A DNA stretch of 64,000 nucleotides from Flavimaribacter sp024343425 (GCA_965227645.1 OZ245773.1:4402001-4466000), one strand, 5' to 3'; positions 1 to 9,174 are shown, numbered from the stretch's first letter. Numbers and translations: made by a program. Notes: generated by a model not told the origin, from the sequence alone.

Positions 1-637
1 GCTTGTTGTCCGGAACCGACGACTGGAAGGGTCGCGACAATGCGCTGTCCACGGTTCCCGGATGCAGGCCGACGATGATGGATTGCGAATTACGCCGGGC
101 CAGCTCGATGCTCGCGGTGCGAATGATCATGTTCAGCGCCGCCTTGGACGCCCGGTAGGCGTACCAGCCGCCGAGCCTGTTGTCGGATATGCTTCCGACC
201 CGCGCAGAAAGGGCGGCAATCGTGAAAGGACGCCGACGAGGCATCAATGGTGAGAGATGGCTGACAATCATGGCGGGCAGCACCGTGTTGACGGCGAACA
301 GTCGCTGAAGCTGCGCGGAGTCGAGATCGCGCAGGCTCTTCTCCGGCGCAATTCCTTCGTCGTGCAGTATTCCCGTTGCGATAACGACCAGATCGGGAGG
401 GTTCGGCTCTCCAACGGCGCGGCATGTTTCCCGCACGGAAATTGCGTCGTCGGGATCATAGATCAGGCCGCGCACCGGGGGTCTTGCATCATCATCGCTG
501 CGTGAAACAGCGACGATATCGCAATTTGGATAACGATCCGCAATGGTCTCCACGAAGGCGGAACCGATCGCGCCCGACGCGCCGAAGACGACTGCCTTTC
601 CGATTGTATGGTGCAACGCGATAACCTGATCCTCCAC
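1..637 (-). CDS. SDR family oxidoreductase, C-terminus cut by window edge
   Basis: The minus strand reads without a stop from about 637 to the left edge. The N-terminal part has a Rossmann loop (VVFGASGAIGSAF). The middle has VIATGILHDEG, NTVLPAMIVSHL and ALSARVGSIS. The active-site tyrosine and lysine are in WYAYRASKAALNM, followed by LHPGTVDSALS. These are hallmarks of short-chain dehydrogenases of the C-factor-like group, which use NAD(P)H on unknown substrates. The start is uncertain: GTG at 637 and TTG at 616 are both possible, the latter with GGAGG a little far upstream. It follows the isochorismatase-like gene by about 50 bases on the same strand, so the two may be cotranscribed. The 3' end lies outside the window. 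Confidence 0.8.
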   Translation of the reverse strand, partial: MEDQVIALHHTIGKAVVFGASGAIGSAFVETIADRYPNCDIVAVSRSDDDARPPVRGLIYDPDDAISVRETCRAVGEPNPPDLVVIATGILHDEGIAPEKSLRDLDSAQLQRLFAVNTVLPAMIVSHLSPLMPRRRPFTIAALSARVGSISDNRLGGWYAYRASKAALNMIIRTASIELARRNSQSIIVGLHPGTVDSALSRPFQSSVPDNK

Positions 638-687
638 GACGCCAGAGCCGCTTTCCGGTCTATCTACGTCGGATCAACGCCGCTGGA

Positions 688-1278
688 TCAGCGCCATTCG
701 TGGTTGCGGGCGACAATGGCGAAGCGATCTGCGAGTTCCGCGAGCGCGACGTCATGGACCGTCTGCGCATCGATCACGCCGCTTTTTCCGTCTGGCAGAT
801 CCCGCGTGGCGCAGGCGCAAGCGTCGATCGTCACGCGGTAGCCCAGATCGAGCGCGGCGCGCGCCGTGGAGCTGACACACATATGGGTCATGAAACCGGC
901 CAGTATCAGTTCGGTGTTCTTTGGATCCTGAAGATTGTCAGCAAGCGTGGTGCCCGCGAAAGCATTGGGCAAGCCCTTCTCAACGACGGCTTCGCCGTCA
1001 TGCGGAGAAAGAGCCTCGATGAACCGACCGCGATGGGCCTCGCGATCAAAAAGACTTCCAGGCCGCCCCTTGTGCGCGACATGAACGATCGGTCGACCAG
1101 CCTTGCGCATTCTGTCGAGGAGCACAGCCGCTGCTTTTACGGCGTCTGCGCATCCGGTGACGGCGATCGGGCCTTCCACATACTCGTTTTGCATGTCGAT
1201 CAAAACGAGGCTTGCCCGACCCAGGCTCGGCGGCTGGAGATCCGCGCCGGCCAATTCCAGCAATGTCTTTGGCGTCAA
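688..1278 (-). CDS. Isochorismatase-like cysteine hydrolase
   Basis: This 196-residue protein fits the isochorismatase/nicotinamidase superfamily in length and layout. The likely catalytic triad is visible: Asp28 in LVLIDMQNEY, Lys101 in VEKGLPNAF and Cys134 in GFMTHMCVSSTARAA, with the usual cis-peptide region just before the cysteine. Family members hydrolyse amides, ureas or enol ethers in the cytoplasm. The substrate cannot be read from the sequence. It sits upstream of a partial SDR gene on the same strand and is separated from the autotransporter gene by a strong terminator, so it probably has its own promoter. Confidence 0.85.
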   Translation of the reverse strand: MTPKTLLELAGADLQPPSLGRASLVLIDMQNEYVEGPIAVTGCADAVKAAAVLLDRMRKAGRPIVHVAHKGRPGSLFDREAHRGRFIEALSPHDGEAVVEKGLPNAFAGTTLADNLQDPKNTELILAGFMTHMCVSSTARAALDLGYRVTIDACACATRDLPDGKSGVIDAQTVHDVALAELADRFAIVARNHEWR

Positions 1279-1376
1279 AAATTTCCTCCGCAGTTCTTCA
1301 AGTCAATCCGCGACGGCCAAACAAGTGAATGCCGCCAGCGTCGGCTCAAACAATTATCACGTGCGCCAAACAAGAA

Positions 1377-1423
1377 AAGGGCGCTCCGGGGAGCGCCCTT
1401 GAAAGTCCCGGACCAAGGTCCGG
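1377..1423 (-). terminator. Double hairpin terminator after the autotransporter gene
   Basis: Two adjacent stems lie just past the autotransporter stop codon. The first pairs CCGGACC (1408-1414) with GGTCCGG (1417-1423). The second pairs AAGGGCGCTCC (1377-1387) with GGAGCGCCCTT (1390-1400). On the minus strand the second stem runs into TTTTCTTGTTT, giving the shape of an intrinsic terminator for the leftward transcript. Confidence 0.75.
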
Positions 1424-1437
1424 CGTGGCATTAGGCC

Positions 1438-4400
1438 TTACCAGCTGTAGCGTACGCCCAGCGTTCCGTTTCCGGCCCAGTATTCATCGGCGAAGATGTA
1501 ATTCGCCTGACCGTAGACGGACCAGTTGTTGGCCGCATTGTACCAGTTGAAGCCGGCGCCGACTTCCCCGAAGACGCCGGAGATATCGTCCTGGAGCGAA
1601 AGTCCGGCGATGACTGCCGAATTGTCGCCGAGGAATTCACCGCCGACATAGGCGTTGACGTACGGGTCAAGCTTTCCGTTGCCGACGATCATGGTCGTTC
1701 CGAGGCGACCACCGATCTTGCCGCGGAGGCTGTCGCCGTCCTCGATCTGGACGCCTGTGCCGAGCACAGTCAGATCGTCTACACTGGTGTTGACATAGGC
1801 GAGGCTTGCAACCGGCTCGATGTAGTAGCCGCTGGCGTTGGTGAAGCGGTATCCGCCTTCGATGCGACCACCGAGGTTGAGGATGTCGCTCGAAGCCGGC
1901 GATCCGCCAACCGAGAAGTCGGCCGTCAGGAAGTCCGCCTTGAACAGGGCGTCGATGTAGCCGGGGCCATTGACCCAGGTAGCGTAGATGCCAGCCATGC
2001 CGCCATCAACAGTCGCCGTATCGCCCACTCCGGAGAACTCGACCGAATTGGTGACATATCCGCCCATCAGACCTAGCACCAGCGTGCTGCCGTTGTTCAG
2101 ATGGAAGGCGTGGTCGACGCCACCCTCGATGCCCCAGATCGTCTCGTTGTAATCCGTGTTGAAGGAAACGAACTGACCGGGGAAGGCTTCGAACGATTCA
2201 CTGCCTTCACTCTCGGCGTACTGGCCGATACCGCGGAGCCAAACGCCATTGTCATTGTTGTTGACGGCAGGCGCGGCGGTCGGAGGCGCAGCCTCGATGA
2301 AGTCAGCATTGGCCGTTGAGTAACCGGTTCCGGTGGACCCATAAATCTCACGCAGGTCGCTGGAGCGGTCGAGGTAGCCGTCCGCCGTCGTGTGCCACAT
2401 GTTCTGGGCGATACTGACCGTCTGGGCGAACATGAAGGCGCTGGAGTCTGCGTAGGAAGCCAGCACCCAGGCCTTGGCGTCCGGAGCGAAGCCCGGCGTC
2501 CACTGCGCAGGATCGGCCGGTGCGTCGAGGAACAGGTCGTATGAGAAGAGACCTGTGTCGATCGGACCGCCAGCCAGATCGAAGTCACCGAGATCGGTGT
2601 TGCCGGAGAGAACCCCGATGACCGGGATACCGACCGGGTTGTACGCGCCGAAGCCGCCGACATTGTTGACGTAGACCTCCGTCGATCCGTCGACGTCGCC
2701 GGTGATGACCAGCATGTCGGAGGACGAGGAGCCGACAGCGCCGAGCGCAGCGTCAACCGCAAGCGCACCACCCATGCCGTTGTAGTTGCCAGCCACAATC
2801 GTCATATCGCCGATACCGGATCCGTAGACCGGGAGCGTGACCAATCCGTAGTCGGACACGCCGTTGACCATGCTGACGAGGCCGGAGTTGTTGAAGTCGT
2901 CGATGCCGAACAGCGGGCCGCCGAAGCTGGTCAGGCCGTTGACATAGATCTCTCCGGAGTTGTTGACGATGCTGTCGCCCCCCGCGCTTGCGAAGGAGAA
3001 CAGGGTCAAGCCGTCCGTCTCGATCATGCCGCTGTTGTTCAGCGTGGCGTCTCCGTTGAGGCCGTAGATCATGTTGATCCCGGAAGTTTCCCAGTCGCCG
3101 GAGTTGTCGACCATCGCATAGCTGTCAAAGCTGATCAGCTTCATCTGGCCGGTGACGTCGCCCGAGTTGTAGACCTCGATGTCGCTGCCGGCCAGGGAGA
3201 TGATCGCGTCATCGTCCCAGTCGCCGGTGTCGCTTACGATGACGCCGTTGTCGGTGTTACGGATTGTCGAAGTACCGTCGGTGCCGACGAAGACAACCGG
3301 CTCGAGCAGCGAACCTTCACCGCGAAGCAGGCCGTCCGACGTAACCGTCACGTTGTTGTCGCCGAGAAGCGAGAAGCCGCCCACGGATACTGCAACGCCG
3401 TCGTCCGAAAGAACCTCAGAGCCCGTGCCCACGGTGACGTTAACGTCGTTCAGTGCGAGCGGCGTGAAGACTTCAATGCCGTTCTGGCCGGAGACCAGAG
3501 TGGACGTTCCGTCGACATCGACGTTGATGGTCGAACCGGCGCCGCCGCTCAGTGTGCGGAAGATGCCGACTGCTTCATCGCCTGCATTGATGTCGGCGTT
3601 GACGTCGACGTCGATATTACCGCCGCCGAGAACCTTGACGACGCTGACGCCGTCATCGCCGGCGAGAATTGTGCCGCCGTCGGAGCCGTCGCCAGGCGTG
3701 CCGCCGTCACCGGTGGCGATGTTGACGTCGCCTTCGGAGACAATGCTGACCGATTCGATGCCGTCATCACCTGCTTCAATCGCGTCATTGGCCGAAACGT
3801 TCAGGTTTCCGTCGCCAAAGTAGCGAAGGGAACTGATGCCGTCGTCGCCAGCGAGGATCGTGCTGCCCATATTGGTCGTGATATCGACGTTGCCGTCATG
3901 GCCGAGGCTAAGGACTTCGATGCCTTCGTCTCCAGCGTTGATGGCAGCGGCCGTGTTTACGAACACATCGCCAAGTCCGAACGCCTTGGAGACCTGGATG
4001 CCGTCATTGTCTGCGGCAACCGTTCCATTTGCTGTCGTGTCGATGTTGACGTTGCCGTCGTTGAACAGACTGACCGCCATAATGCCGTTGTAGCCAACAT
4101 TGGCGCCGCTCAATCCGGAAACGGATCCGTCGACATCGATATCGACGTTGCCGTCACCGCCGACATTCAGGGCGCCAATGCCCATGACATCCGATTCAAT
4201 GGCCGCAGTCGTTGTGACGACCGCGTTGCCGGATCCGCCGCCGAGCTGGATTGCGCCGGCGCCCAGACCGGTTGCCTGGGTCAATGCGTTTACCGTCGTT
4301 GTGGCGCTGCCTGCGCCGACGGCCACCGAAATCGCGCCGATGATCGGCGGATCGATTTCGCCGTTGACAGTGACGTTGGCGTCGCCGCCGAAAGACAGTG

Positions 4401-5061
4401 CTCCAGCGCCAATCAGGCCGCCGTCTGCGACGGTCGTCTTACCTTCGGTGGTGACGTTGGCGTCGCCGCCAAGGGAGACGCCGACAACGCCGCTGCCAAG
4501 AAGGCCGACACCATTCTGGTTTGCAATCGTATCACCGGTGGTGATGTTGACGTTTCCGCCACCCACGCCGAGGACACCCAGGCCACCGGACGTTGTCGTG
4601 CCGGTGTTGATGGTGACATCACCAGCGGCAAGACCGATGACGCCAGCATCGTCGGCGTTGACTGTATTGGTGCCGATGGTCGTATTTCCGCCGAGGGCGA
4701 GACCCAGCACCCCGACGCTATCCGAATTGATGACGTTTTCATCACCGTCAGGATCAAGCGTATCTGCGCTGATATTAACGTCGCCCGTGCCGAAGTTCAG
4801 GCCAAGGAGGCCGACGCCGGTTGCATTGACTTCAGAAGCGTCGGCTACACCGTCACCGACGGTGACAGTAGCGTCCGAAGCCCCCCCCAAGAACGACCGC
4901 ACCCATGCCGATGACGGGAGTAGAACCAAGCACGTCGCCACCGTACAATTCAGCAGTAGCTGCGCCCGAGCCGGACAAGGCGGCAATACCGACAAATCCA
5001 TCTGACTGCACATCACCGTAAGAAGTGGCAGTTGCGTCACCCGAAGCGAACGCGCCGACAC
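1438..5061 (-). CDS. Autotransporter adhesin, 3' part: passenger repeats and beta-barrel
   Basis: This open frame carries the second half of a giant type V secreted protein. Its translation is meaningful from about 4890 leftwards; the first 57 or so residues are an out-of-frame reading of the upstream half. The passenger is a glycine-, aspartate- and valine-rich repeat array with units such as GDGNVDIDV, GDDGISS and NAGDEGIEV, typical of a beta-helix. From about 2265 to 1438 lies a C-terminal autotransporter barrel (starting WLRGIGQYAESEG) that ends GTLGVRYSW, with the terminal aromatic residue expected for BAM recognition. It joins the 4853-7141 frame if one G is removed from the G8 tract at 4881-4888. 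The rejoined gene would encode about 1900 residues. As sequenced, the barrel would not be made from the normal start. Confidence 0.85.
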   Translation of the reverse strand: MSARSLRVTQLPLLTVMCSQMDLSVLPPCPARAQLLLNCTVATCLVLLPSSAWVRSFLGGASDATVTVGDGVADASEVNATGVGLLGLNFGTGDVNISADTLDPDGDENVINSDSVGVLGLALGGNTTIGTNTVNADDAGVIGLAAGDVTINTGTTTSGGLGVLGVGGGNVNITTGDTIANQNGVGLLGSGVVGVSLGGDANVTTEGKTTVADGGLIGAGALSFGGDANVTVNGEIDPPIIGAISVAVGAGSATTTVNALTQATGLGAGAIQLGGGSGNAVVTTTAAIESDVMGIGALNVGGDGNVDIDVDGSVSGLSGANVGYNGIMAVSLFNDGNVNIDTTANGTVAADNDGIQVSKAFGLGDVFVNTAAAINAGDEGIEVLSLGHDGNVDITTNMGSTILAGDDGISSLRYFGDGNLNVSANDAIEAGDDGIESVSIVSEGDVNIATGDGGTPGDGSDGGTILAGDDGVSVVKVLGGGNIDVDVNADINAGDEAVGIFRTLSGGAGSTINVDVDGTSTLVSGQNGIEVFTPLALNDVNVTVGTGSEVLSDDGVAVSVGGFSLLGDNNVTVTSDGLLRGEGSLLEPVVFVGTDGTSTIRNTDNGVIVSDTGDWDDDAIISLAGSDIEVYNSGDVTGQMKLISFDSYAMVDNSGDWETSGINMIYGLNGDATLNNSGMIETDGLTLFSFASAGGDSIVNNSGEIYVNGLTSFGGPLFGIDDFNNSGLVSMVNGVSDYGLVTLPVYGSGIGDMTIVAGNYNGMGGALAVDAALGAVGSSSSDMLVITGDVDGSTEVYVNNVGGFGAYNPVGIPVIGVLSGNTDLGDFDLAGGPIDTGLFSYDLFLDAPADPAQWTPGFAPDAKAWVLASYADSSAFMFAQTVSIAQNMWHTTADGYLDRSSDLREIYGSTGTGYSTANADFIEAAPPTAAPAVNNNDNGVWLRGIGQYAESEGSESFEAFPGQFVSFNTDYNETIWGIEGGVDHAFHLNNGSTLVLGLMGGYVTNSVEFSGVGDTATVDGGMAGIYATWVNGPGYIDALFKADFLTADFSVGGSPASSDILNLGGRIEGGYRFTNASGYYIEPVASLAYVNTSVDDLTVLGTGVQIEDGDSLRGKIGGRLGTTMIVGNGKLDPYVNAYVGGEFLGDNSAVIAGLSLQDDISGVFGEVGAGFNWYNAANNWSVYGQANYIFADEYWAGNGTLGVRYSW

Positions 5062-5529
5062 CGATCAGGCCGGTGCCTACCGTCGTATTGCCTTCGGCGG
5101 TAACTGTTGCATTGCCGCCAAGGGAGATACCGACAACGCCGCTGCCGAAGAGGCCGCCGCCACCACCGGTATTGGATGTGGTGTCGCCGGTGGTGATGTT
5201 GACGTTTCCTCCGCCGAGACCGGCAACGCCAAGACCGCCGGACGTCGTTGTGTCGGCGTTGATCGTCACGTTCTGGCCGGCAAGGCCGATAACGCCGGCG
5301 TCGCCGGCATTGACTGTATTGGTGCCGATGGTCGTATTCCCGCCATCAGCATAACCCAGCACGCCGACGCTATCCGAGTTGATAACGTTTCCGTCACCGT
5401 CCGGATCAAGCGTATCCGCGCTGATATTGACGTCGCCCGTGCCGAGGTTCAGACCAAGGAGACCGACGCCGGTTGCGTTGACTTCAGAAGCGTCGGCTAC
5501 ACCATCGCCCACGGTCACATTGGCGTCCA
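4420..5529 (-). repeat. Tandem duplicated segment in the autotransporter passenger
   Basis: About 450 bases at 4420-4877 closely match 5072-5529. Shared landmarks include the coding for SDSVGVLG, TIGTNTVNA, TSGGLGV and VGDGVADASEVNATG. The offset is 652 bases over most of the unit and 649 near its promoter-distal end. Both are one more than a multiple of three, which fits a one-base insertion lying between the copies. Confidence 0.8.
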
Positions 5530-7141
5530 TCGTGCCGCCGAGAACCACGGCGCCCATGCCGATGAACGGGGTGGTGCCAAGCACGTTACCGCCGATGAGA
5601 TTTGCCGAAGCGGAACCGGTACCGGATACGGCCAGAATTCCGGCGGCGCCATCGGAGTCGACGTCGCCGCCGACAGTCGCCGTGGCGTTGCCCGAACCGA
5701 ATGCCAGCGCCCCGACACCGATACCGTCGGCGCCATTCTGAGTTACCAAAGTATTGGCATAGGTCGTAGCTGTCGCATCACCCGAACCGGTGGTGACCGC
5801 TGCAACACCGATTGGAATATCCAAGGTCGGCGTGAAGCTGACCGTGGCGCTCGACTGGGTAACGTTGCCGTAAACATCAACATTGGCCGTACCGTTGCCG
5901 CCGGCAAGTCCGACGACACCAACCGCGCTGCCCTCAATGGCGGATGTCGATCCAACCATCAGGTCCACATTTGCATCACCACCAGTGGCGACTGCAAGCA
6001 GACCTGCGGCCGTACCGTCGCCGCCGCCGTTGGTTTCAGTTGCGGTGATGTTTCCGTTAATGTCCGCATCGATATTTGAGCCGCCGAAGGTCAGCAGGGA
6101 CATACCGTTTGCGGACGCACCGGTTCCTCCGGTAATCGTCGTACCCTCAGCAGTCAGCACCGTGATGGGAGAATTCGAATTAGTAGTAGAGATGAATACT
6201 CCATCGCCAAGCACTCCAGCATCACCTCCAGCGATACTTCCGGCGTTCATGGTGAAGTTGACTGGTGAGTTATCATCGAGAGTCAGCAACTGCAGCCCAG
6301 GCGCATTGAGCACCGAAGCGCCTCCCGTGATGGAACCGCCATTCTGAACGAAACCGATCGAGGATCCGTCTCCGTCAGTGCTCAAGCGCATGCCAGGGGC
6401 ATCAATGCCGCTTAAACCGCCAAGAACAGTCCCGCCATTCATGGTCATATCGATCGGGGAATTGTCACCCGTAGTCTGCTGAATAAATCCACCAGCAGAA
6501 CCAAGAAGGGCAGATCCGCCTGTAGCGAATGTTCCCTCAGCCATTGACGACGTAATCCCGGCGTTGTTGCCCGACGTGCTAAGGAACAAGCCATTTGCCG
6601 AGCCACCAGTTGTTCCCGCGCTACCGCCAGCGGAAGAACCAGCGTTGAAATCGAACAGGATTGAAGAGTTCGTCCCGGAAGTCTGGACTGCCATGCCGTG
6701 GGCATCGCCATTGGAAATGAAAAAGGTATTGTTTCCTCCTTGGAAATCCGGAGGCCCATCCATCGTGCCAACTTGGTTGACATATATTTCCAATGGCTGG
6801 TCATTTTTATTGGACGTTATCCTGACGGCCGTTACATTCCCACTTAATGTATTGGGTCCCACGGCCTGGGTGTTGGCAAACTCGAATGTCTTGCCACCTG
6901 CCGTCAAATCTCCAGTTCCGTAGGTTATTCTGCCGACTGGACCGGGCGCATTTGGATTTGATCCACAAGCGATAGTCGATTGGGATCCATCGCCGCATTC
7001 TTCGGCCGCCAGCCCAAGACTGGGAGCAAGCACTCCACCGACAGGTAGCGCGACGGCCGCAAGTCCTGCGACGGACACGCCTGCGACAAGCCTGCGGCGC
7101 AAAGTTTTCAGATTGGAAGACGTATTAAAGTGACTCAGCAA
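4853..7141 (-). CDS. Autotransporter adhesin, 5' part: signal peptide and first passenger repeats
   Basis: This is the N-terminal part of the same autotransporter. The start is a TTG with GGGGGAG seven bases upstream. A long signal peptide follows: a basic stretch (LKTLRRRL) then a hydrophobic run and a cleavage region near LGLAAEE. The passenger is repetitive, low in Cys and rich in Gly, Asn, Thr and Asp (TTGDNSPIDMTMNGGTV-like units), consistent with a surface beta-helix. The frame ends prematurely at 4853 because of eight Gs on the coding strand (4881-4888): translation runs LGGGFGRYCHRR-stop instead of LGGASDATVTV. Without that change the gene continues to 1438. Either this is a sequencing or assembly error, a real null allele, or slipped-strand phase variation. 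Substrate and host surface are unknown. Confidence 0.85.
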   Translation of the reverse strand: MLSHFNTSSNLKTLRRRLVAGVSVAGLAAVALPVGGVLAPSLGLAAEECGDGSQSTIACGSNPNAPGPVGRITYGTGDLTAGGKTFEFANTQAVGPNTLSGNVTAVRITSNKNDQPLEIYVNQVGTMDGPPDFQGGNNTFFISNGDAHGMAVQTSGTNSSILFDFNAGSSAGGSAGTTGGSANGLFLSTSGNNAGITSSMAEGTFATGGSALLGSAGGFIQQTTGDNSPIDMTMNGGTVLGGLSGIDAPGMRLSTDGDGSSIGFVQNGGSITGGASVLNAPGLQLLTLDDNSPVNFTMNAGSIAGGDAGVLGDGVFISTTNSNSPITVLTAEGTTITGGTGASANGMSLLTFGGSNIDADINGNITATETNGGGDGTAAGLLAVATGGDANVDLMVGSTSAIEGSAVGVVGLAGGNGTANVDVYGNVTQSSATVSFTPTLDIPIGVAAVTTGSGDATATTYANTLVTQNGADGIGVGALAFGSGNATATVGGDVDSDGAAGILAVSGTGSASANLIGGNVLGTTPFIGMGAVVLGGTMDANVTVGDGVADASEVNATGVGLLGLNLGTGDVNISADTLDPDGDGNVINSDSVGVLGYADGGNTTIGTNTVNAGDAGVIGLAGQNVTINADTTTSGGLGVAGLGGGNVNITTGDTTSNTGGGGGLFGSGVVGISLGGNATVTAEGNTTVGTGLIGVGAFASGDATATSYGDVQSDGFVGIAALSGSGAATAELYGGDVLGSTPVIGMGAVVLGGGFGRYCHRR
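4881..4888 (-). repeat. G8 homopolymer at the frame break
   Basis: Eight consecutive C on the plus strand (G on the coding strand) sit exactly where the autotransporter frame breaks. Seven would restore the continuous frame. The paralogous repeat copy (5529-5545 region) lacks the tract, coding GGTMDANVTV there. Confidence 0.9.
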
Positions 7142-7961
7142 TTTCTTGCTCCCCCGATAGAGCGCGATCTCCCGATAAGATCACGCTGATTCATACTCAT
7201 ATCACCCGACAACTCTGACTGATTAACACTCGTGAGTTCTTGCAACAACTGAAATGACGCAAAATGTTCTGCATTTTCGATGTAAGTTGTGAATCTGCAA
7301 CAGTATCTACCTACTGACGAGTTCTTTTATGGTCTGTAACAGCGAAAAATTGATCCAAACTACTGATTCCAAGCAGGTTTTAACATTTGCCTCTTCGTCT
7401 ATGCTGCAGTAGAGATCACTTCTCATGCACAATAATAGGTTATTTTTTCTCTTCTCAGGCCAATTTGAGTTTCGCAATACATTCATCGATTTTTCTACTC
7501 TCTTTGTCATTTCAAAATATTCCCATCTGACTTTTGGAATATTTTGTAATTCTCCCGCAATAATATTCGACACTAATACGCAATCTCATGCTTGTTCACA
7601 TCAATAAATTGAAGATATAATTCTTAATAACCATGGTTAATGCCACGTTTAATCATGATTCATCGTGTAAGAATTTTTTACAATCAGAGATTCATTTCAG
7701 ACTTGACGCATGAATCGCTATGCGTGCGTTTCTGGCTTCACGAAACCGTGATCAGAGGTGTTATGCACGCGTGGTCCGACCTCGGCGAACACCACTCAGG
7801 ATATGTGCGAATCAGCACGGCAACCGGTCGAACCAAAGCGCGGTTTGGAACGGAAACCATGACGATTCATTGACCTTTTCCAAAATTTGGGCGATCACTA
7901 GCAATCATGAACCCGTAGGATGAATTCCGCCGGAATATTGCTCCGGCACAGGAGGATTTAG
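7142..7961. other. AT-rich 820-bp intergenic region
   Basis: No gene is recognised here. The region is clearly richer in A and T than its surroundings, especially 7240-7700. It must hold the promoter of the leftward autotransporter and of the rightward L,D-transpeptidase gene. Visible elements are a perfect 12-bp palindrome TAACCATGGTTA (7628-7639) and, in the autotransporter leader, a short inverted repeat GATCT/AGATC (7166-7182). An 88-codon minus-strand frame (7307-7573) has no recognisable family and is not called. Confidence 0.6.
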
Positions 7962-8597
7962 ATGAACAGGCGCATTTTTCTTGGCAGCGCGATAGCTGCG
8001 GCGGCGCTCGCACACCCCGGCATTCGCCACGCTGCGGCCCAGTCGAACGCGTCGCGCTACTTCAAGGGCTCGACGACGGATGGCGGATACACGTATCCGA
8101 ATACAAACTTCGATGCCATCGACGACCGCTGGAAGCGGCAGATGGTGAAGTATTTCTCCGACGAACCGCAGGGCACCGTCGTGATCGACACCAATAATCA
8201 CTACATGTACTGGATCTGGGAAAACAACACCGCGATCCGCTACGGGGTCGGTGTGGGCCGCGAAGGGTTTCAGTGGTTCGGCCGCGCCAATGTCGCGCGC
8301 AAGCAGCGCTGGCCCACCTGGACGCCGCCAAAGGAAATGCACGCGCGCCAGCCCGGGTTGCCGCAGATGATGGAGGGCGGACCAAACAATCCGATGGGCG
8401 CGCGGGGTCTCTATCTGCACAATGACAAGGGCGACACCGGCTACCGCCTGCATGGGACCGCCGAACCCTGGTCGATCGGATCGGATGTTTCGTCGGGCTG
8501 CATTCGCATGTTCAACGAGGACATCATCGATCTCTACAGGCGTGTGCCGGTCGGCACCTCCGTCCTGGTGCTCGAACATATTTCCGACCGCGCCTGA
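7962..8597 (+). CDS. L,D-transpeptidase (YkuD domain)
   Basis: The 211-residue product starts with an exported leader (MNRRIFLGSAIAAAALAHP, cleavage near RHAAAQS) that resembles a Tat signal (RRIFLG). The rest is a YkuD catalytic domain. The signature HGTAEPWSIGSDVSSGCIRM carries the conserved His and the nucleophilic Cys. Such enzymes make 3-3 cross-links in peptidoglycan or attach proteins to it in the periplasm. In rhizobia they are numerous and linked to polar growth. AGGAGG stands just before the ATG. It is followed 40 bases later by an OmpA-like lipoprotein gene, so the pair probably serves the cell envelope together. Confidence 0.92.
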   Translation: MNRRIFLGSAIAAAALAHPGIRHAAAQSNASRYFKGSTTDGGYTYPNTNFDAIDDRWKRQMVKYFSDEPQGTVVIDTNNHYMYWIWENNTAIRYGVGVGREGFQWFGRANVARKQRWPTWTPPKEMHARQPGLPQMMEGGPNNPMGARGLYLHNDKGDTGYRLHGTAEPWSIGSDVSSGCIRMFNEDIIDLYRRVPVGTSVLVLEHISDRA

Positions 8598-8637
8598 CGC
8601 GCCGTCGCCCGATACTCAAAAGCAGGTTTCAATATCC

Positions 8638-9174
8638 ATGAAGTCCATCTTTCACGCATTGATCGCATGCGCCTTGCTGGCGGGCGGCCTCGGCGCGTCC
8701 GGCTGCACCACTGCGAGCCTCGGCGACCCGCTGAGCGGCAGCACGGACGATCCGGCCGTCGGCTTTGCGAATGCGAAATCCGACAGCGAAGAGAATTTCG
8801 TGATGACCGTCGGGCGACGCGTCTATTTCGCTTCCGGATCCGCCGAGTTTGACGATGTGGCGCTGGAAACGATGAACCTGCAGGCGCAATGGCTGGTGCG
8901 CCATCCGAAATGGCTGATCAAGCTGCAGGGTTTCGCCGATGACCCTGGTTCCGATGCAGCCAATGTGGCGCTGTCCGACAAGCGGGCGAACGCGGTGATG
9001 GACTATCTGGCTTCCAAGGGCGTCGACCGGCGCCGGATGTGGGCCAAGGGCTATGGCAAGGAGCGACTGGTGCGCAATTGCTCCGATCTCGCCTGCAAGG
9101 CCCAGAACCGGCGCGTGAACGTCAACCTGCGCAAGGAATTCGACGCCGCGGCGCCGCAGTACACCGGCGGATAA
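8638..9174 (+). CDS. OmpA/Pal-like peptidoglycan-associated lipoprotein
   Basis: This 178-residue protein has a lipoprotein signal (hydrophobic stretch then GASGC, Cys23 the likely lipidated residue). Its C-terminal half is an OmpA-like domain: RVYFASGSAEFDD, a middle LQGFADDPGSDAANVALSDKR and a closing AKGYGKERLV...NRRVNVNL. The conserved Asp and Arg positions that bind diaminopimelate are present. It would anchor the outer membrane to peptidoglycan. The chosen ATG lies 40 bases after the L,D-transpeptidase stop; a longer in-frame start at 8422 would overlap that gene and lose the lipobox, so it is rejected. It is probably in an operon with the transpeptidase gene. Confidence 0.88.
   Translation: MKSIFHALIACALLAGGLGASGCTTASLGDPLSGSTDDPAVGFANAKSDSEENFVMTVGRRVYFASGSAEFDDVALETMNLQAQWLVRHPKWLIKLQGFADDPGSDAANVALSDKRANAVMDYLASKGVDRRRMWAKGYGKERLVRNCSDLACKAQNRRVNVNLRKEFDAAAPQYTGG

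Noticed and set aside
3179..5005. Several plus-strand frames over the autotransporter
   Set aside because: Ser/Pro/Thr-rich translations of the reverse of a Gly/Asp/Val repeat array; no start sites or families.
3400..5560. Regular repeats resembling a CRISPR array
   Set aside because: Repeats are in-frame coding units of a beta-helix passenger with no constant spacer pattern.
7307..7573. 88-codon minus-strand frame in the AT-rich gap
   Set aside because: No family resemblance or convincing ribosome site; AT-rich DNA gives few such frames but no positive support.
7628..7639. TTAACCAT-like CtrA half site
   Set aside because: Only a half site; the spacing for a full TTAA-N7-TTAA site is absent.
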